Shown piece after piece: positions 61,961 to 64,000 of a stretch of DNA of 64,000 nt (positions are counted from its first letter, which is position 1; the number at the start of each line of letters is the position of its first letter). Source of the DNA: Paenibacillus polygoni (GTDB taxonomy: Bacteria > Bacillota > Bacilli > Paenibacillales > Paenibacillaceae); contig NZ_CP127162.1 of the NCBI RefSeq assembly GCF_030263935.1, positions 2,985,501 through 3,049,500 on the forward strand. Reading direction: 5' to 3'. The position numbers and the translations under genes were made by a program. A model generated the notes under the pieces. That model had not been told where the DNA came from, did not search any database, and worked only from the letters and a program-made list of their open reading frames with translations.

Positions 61961-63487
61961 ATGAGTAAAAAAGCAGTTGTCATCGGCGGCGGTCTTGGCG
62001 GTCTTTCCTGTGCCATGCGTCTAGCTGCAGACGGATATGAAGTAGAGGTTCTTGAGAAGAATGAACGAGCCGGCGGAAAACTAAATATTCGTTCTGGGAA
62101 AGGCTATTCTTTTGACACCGGTCCCTCCATTCTCACCATGCCTTGGGTTCTTGAACAATTGTTCCAAAGTACTGGGAGAAGACTAGAAGACTATATGAAG
62201 CTTGTTCGCGTTGAACCGCAATGGAGGACTTTTTTCGAAGATGGTGTATCTATTGATGTCACAAGTGATCTCCCGCAGATGCTGTCTAATATCGAGGGTG
62301 TCTCTGAAGAAGATGCAAAAGGGTTTTTTAAATATCTACAGTACTGCCAAAAGCTTTATGATCTCAATCGAAGCAGCATTTACAGTAAGAGTATATCTGG
62401 ACTCGATGAGCTTCGCGGCATGCATACCGTAAAAGAATTGCTTGCAATGGATCCGCTTCGTACGATGTCTCAGAGTACGTCAAAATACGTAAAAGATAAA
62501 CATTTGCGTCAATTGTTCGACTTTTTCATTATGTATATCGGCTCCTCTCCCTATCATGCGCCTGCTGTACTTTCCCAGCTTGTGTATGTACAGCTTGGTC
62601 TCGGAATCTACTATGTTGAGGGCGGAATGTATAATATCGCAAGAGGTATGCTGCGCGTTCTTGAAGAACAAGGTGTTCCCGTGAGAACAAATGCAAAAGT
62701 GGCCCGTATTAATACCAAAGGTCATACGGCTACAGGGGTAACCCTCGAAGATGGTACAGTGATAGGTGCCGATCTCGTTGTATCTAACCTAGAGGCTATC
62801 CCAACTTATTATTCCTTGCTCAAAGATCAGAACGGAGCGATCAGTACAGCGAAAAAATTAAACAAATATGCACCAACCGTTTCCGGGCTTGTGTTGCTCC
62901 TTGGTGTAGACAAAACGTATGAGCAGTTACAGCATCACAATTTCTTCTTCTCAGCAAATCCAGAGAAAGAATTCCATGATATATTTAATAAAGGAATTCC
63001 GACTGATGACCCAACCGTTTATATCGGTGTTTCCAGTAAATCAGATGCCTCGCAGGCTCCGTCAGGCAAGGAAAATTTATTTGTCTTAACCCATGTACCG
63101 CCGCTGAAGACGGGCAAAAGTTGGCAGGCTTATAAAGAGGAGTACCGTGAGCTGGTGCTGAACAAACTGGAACGAATGGGGCTTACAGGTATACGTGATC
63201 ATATTGAATATGAGTATACTTTTATTCCAGATGACCTTCAAAATTTATATGGATCAAACGGCGGTTCGATCTATGGAGTGGTCACAGACCGCAAAATGAA
63301 CGGCGGATTTAAAATACCAAGTCAAAGTGAGCTAATGAGCAACCTTTATTTCGTGGGAGGTTCCACACATCCAGGAGGCGGAGTACCTATGGTAACCCTA
63401 TCTGGGCAGCTGACTGCCGATCTAATCAAAGAGAAGGAAAACACGAAGAAAGCTGCGAAACCCCACAAAACGAAGAAGTCAGTATAA
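61961..63487 (+). CDS. crtP: 4,4'-diaponeurosporene oxygenase/desaturase of the CrtP (CrtNb) type
   Basis: 508 residues. The FAD-binding VVIGGGLGGLSCAMRLAADGYEVEVLEKNERAGGKLN opens the protein, DTGPSILTMPWVLEQLF follows near 48, and NLYFVGGSTHPGGGVPMVTLSGQLTADLI closes the flavin site near 465. Phrases such as HHNFFFSANPEKEFHDIF and DDPTVYIGVSSKSDASQAPSGKEN resemble CrtP rather than the desaturase CrtN. CrtP oxidises the terminal methyl group of C30 carotenoids. With crtQ and crtO it gives the later steps of a staphyloxanthin-like pigment. crtM and crtN are not in the window. Confidence 0.82.
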   Translation: MSKKAVVIGGGLGGLSCAMRLAADGYEVEVLEKNERAGGKLNIRSGKGYSFDTGPSILTMPWVLEQLFQSTGRRLEDYMKLVRVEPQWRTFFEDGVSIDVTSDLPQMLSNIEGVSEEDAKGFFKYLQYCQKLYDLNRSSIYSKSISGLDELRGMHTVKELLAMDPLRTMSQSTSKYVKDKHLRQLFDFFIMYIGSSPYHAPAVLSQLVYVQLGLGIYYVEGGMYNIARGMLRVLEEQGVPVRTNAKVARINTKGHTATGVTLEDGTVIGADLVVSNLEAIPTYYSLLKDQNGAISTAKKLNKYAPTVSGLVLLLGVDKTYEQLQHHNFFFSANPEKEFHDIFNKGIPTDDPTVYIGVSSKSDASQAPSGKENLFVLTHVPPLKTGKSWQAYKEEYRELVLNKLERMGLTGIRDHIEYEYTFIPDDLQNLYGSNGGSIYGVVTDRKMNGGFKIPSQSELMSNLYFVGGSTHPGGGVPMVTLSGQLTADLIKEKENTKKAAKPHKTKKSV

Positions 63488-63508
63488 ACAGACTCCTTAC
63501 CCGATATT

Positions 63509-63551
63509 AAAGTGCATGGTTCTATGAAAATTTGAATCATGTGCTTTTTTT
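63509..63551 (+). terminator. Terminator after crtP
   Basis: AGTGCATGGTTC and GAATCATGTGCT pair with one or two mismatches, followed by a run of Ts. Confidence 0.65.
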
Positions 63552-63660
63552 GCATGGCTAAGATAGGTTCCTAAATCTTGAAAAATGGGGATGTGCGGAG
63601 CATTCTTTGCTGAGCCTGCATATGGTGTGAGATAAATATACCTGAAGCGGAGGCCACTCA

Positions 63661-64000
63661 ATGAATAAGGACCCTATTTTAAAATCACCGAACCTTAATC
63701 TAAGCGCAGATTCAAACAAGACCATTAACTACAAGCGAGATGCAAATAATTATATTACACAAGTTTTTGGAGAGCAGCTCCCTGCGATTAAAACTGGTTT
63801 TTTCAATATCCATATGAACAAAGGTTTTATCGTACAGCCGCACTGGCATACCAATGTAAATGAACTCGTTTTTGTAATCAGCGGTGAGGTGGTAACTTCC
63901 GTATTTGACCCCTTTACTCAGAAACTCAAATCTTACCGGATAAAACCCGGCCAAGTATCCATGTTGCCGCTCGGTTGGTTTCACTGGATTGTAGCGATGA
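63661..64000 (+). CDS. Cupin-domain protein (oxalate-decarboxylase-like), 5' part
   Basis: The frame is open to the right edge, so the C-terminal end lies outside. GCGGAGG lies eight bases before the ATG. The first 113 residues include a cupin motif QPHWHTNVNELVFVISGEV near 60 (metal-binding His-His-Glu) and PGQVSMLPLGWFHWI near 98 (the second His). This is the germin/oxalate-decarboxylase type of single or double cupin. The substrate cannot be assigned from this part. Confidence 0.75.
   Translation, partial: MNKDPILKSPNLNLSADSNKTINYKRDANNYITQVFGEQLPAIKTGFFNIHMNKGFIVQPHWHTNVNELVFVISGEVVTSVFDPFTQKLKSYRIKPGQVSMLPLGWFHWIVAM

Overview
The window looks like chromosome of a low-to-moderate GC, spore-forming Firmicute of the Paenibacillus type. 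Reasons: strong purine-rich ribosome binding sites, U-tailed intrinsic terminators between almost all units, a YeeI-type YebC protein, stalk-domain (copper-amine-oxidase N-terminal-like) and WG-repeat proteins, DUF4179 proteins beside an ECF sigma factor, DUF948/DUF4184/DUF2812 proteins, a CotH kinase and C30-carotenoid genes. No rRNA, tRNA, CRISPR array, prophage or plasmid replication gene was recognised.

Layout. 0-9.6 kb: end of etfB and etfA, an SGNH hydrolase, exonuclease III, a lipoprotein, YebC, and an ECF sigma factor between two DUF4179 proteins. 9.6-18 kb: a secreted GH43 arabinanase, a membrane-anchored phosphoesterase, and a four-gene block (short CotH-like protein, VTC polyphosphate polymerase, DUF4956 protein, CotH kinase). 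The block is preceded by two near-identical arrays that look like PhoP boxes. 18-31 kb: transporters, small membrane proteins, a stalk-domain protein, a WG-repeat protein and a BCCT transporter, with IS3-family element 1 (20020-21750). 31-36.6 kb: YbaK, two SDR enzymes, zwf and tal, a LysR regulator. 36.8-39 kb: a four-gene cluster resembling mauF-E-D-A of methylamine utilisation but without the heavy-chain gene mauB. 39-49 kb: MFS, AzlCD, YjbQ, a spore-surface-like protein, PadR/DUF2812, MarR/NamA and ArsR/ArsB. 49-52.7 kb: arginase, IS3-family element 2 (49992-51458), and yidC preceded by an overlapping upstream ORF and a hairpin that masks its ribosome binding site. 53-64 kb: a second stalk-domain protein, an HD hydrolase, an AraC regulator with divergent sugar genes, an acetyltransferase, C30-carotenoid genes crtO/crtQ/crtP and the start of a cupin gene.

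Most interesting points. (1) The ORF upstream of yidC has one N-terminal membrane segment, an acidic stretch just before a perfect 13-bp hairpin, and that hairpin hides the yidC ribosome binding site. This is the architecture of the Bacillus subtilis MifM/YidC2 arrest-peptide sensor, with an unrelated-looking sequence. (2) The mau-like cluster encodes a 12-cysteine protein and its apparent maturation factors without a catalytic heavy chain. (3) Polyphosphate polymerase and CotH genes appear to be controlled by phosphate starvation. (4) Both insertion sequences sit in the loop of a bidirectional terminator between convergent genes. (5) A short repeat family with inverted ends occurs three times between 36.7 and 46.9 kb.

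All functional names come from reading translated motifs; no database search was possible.
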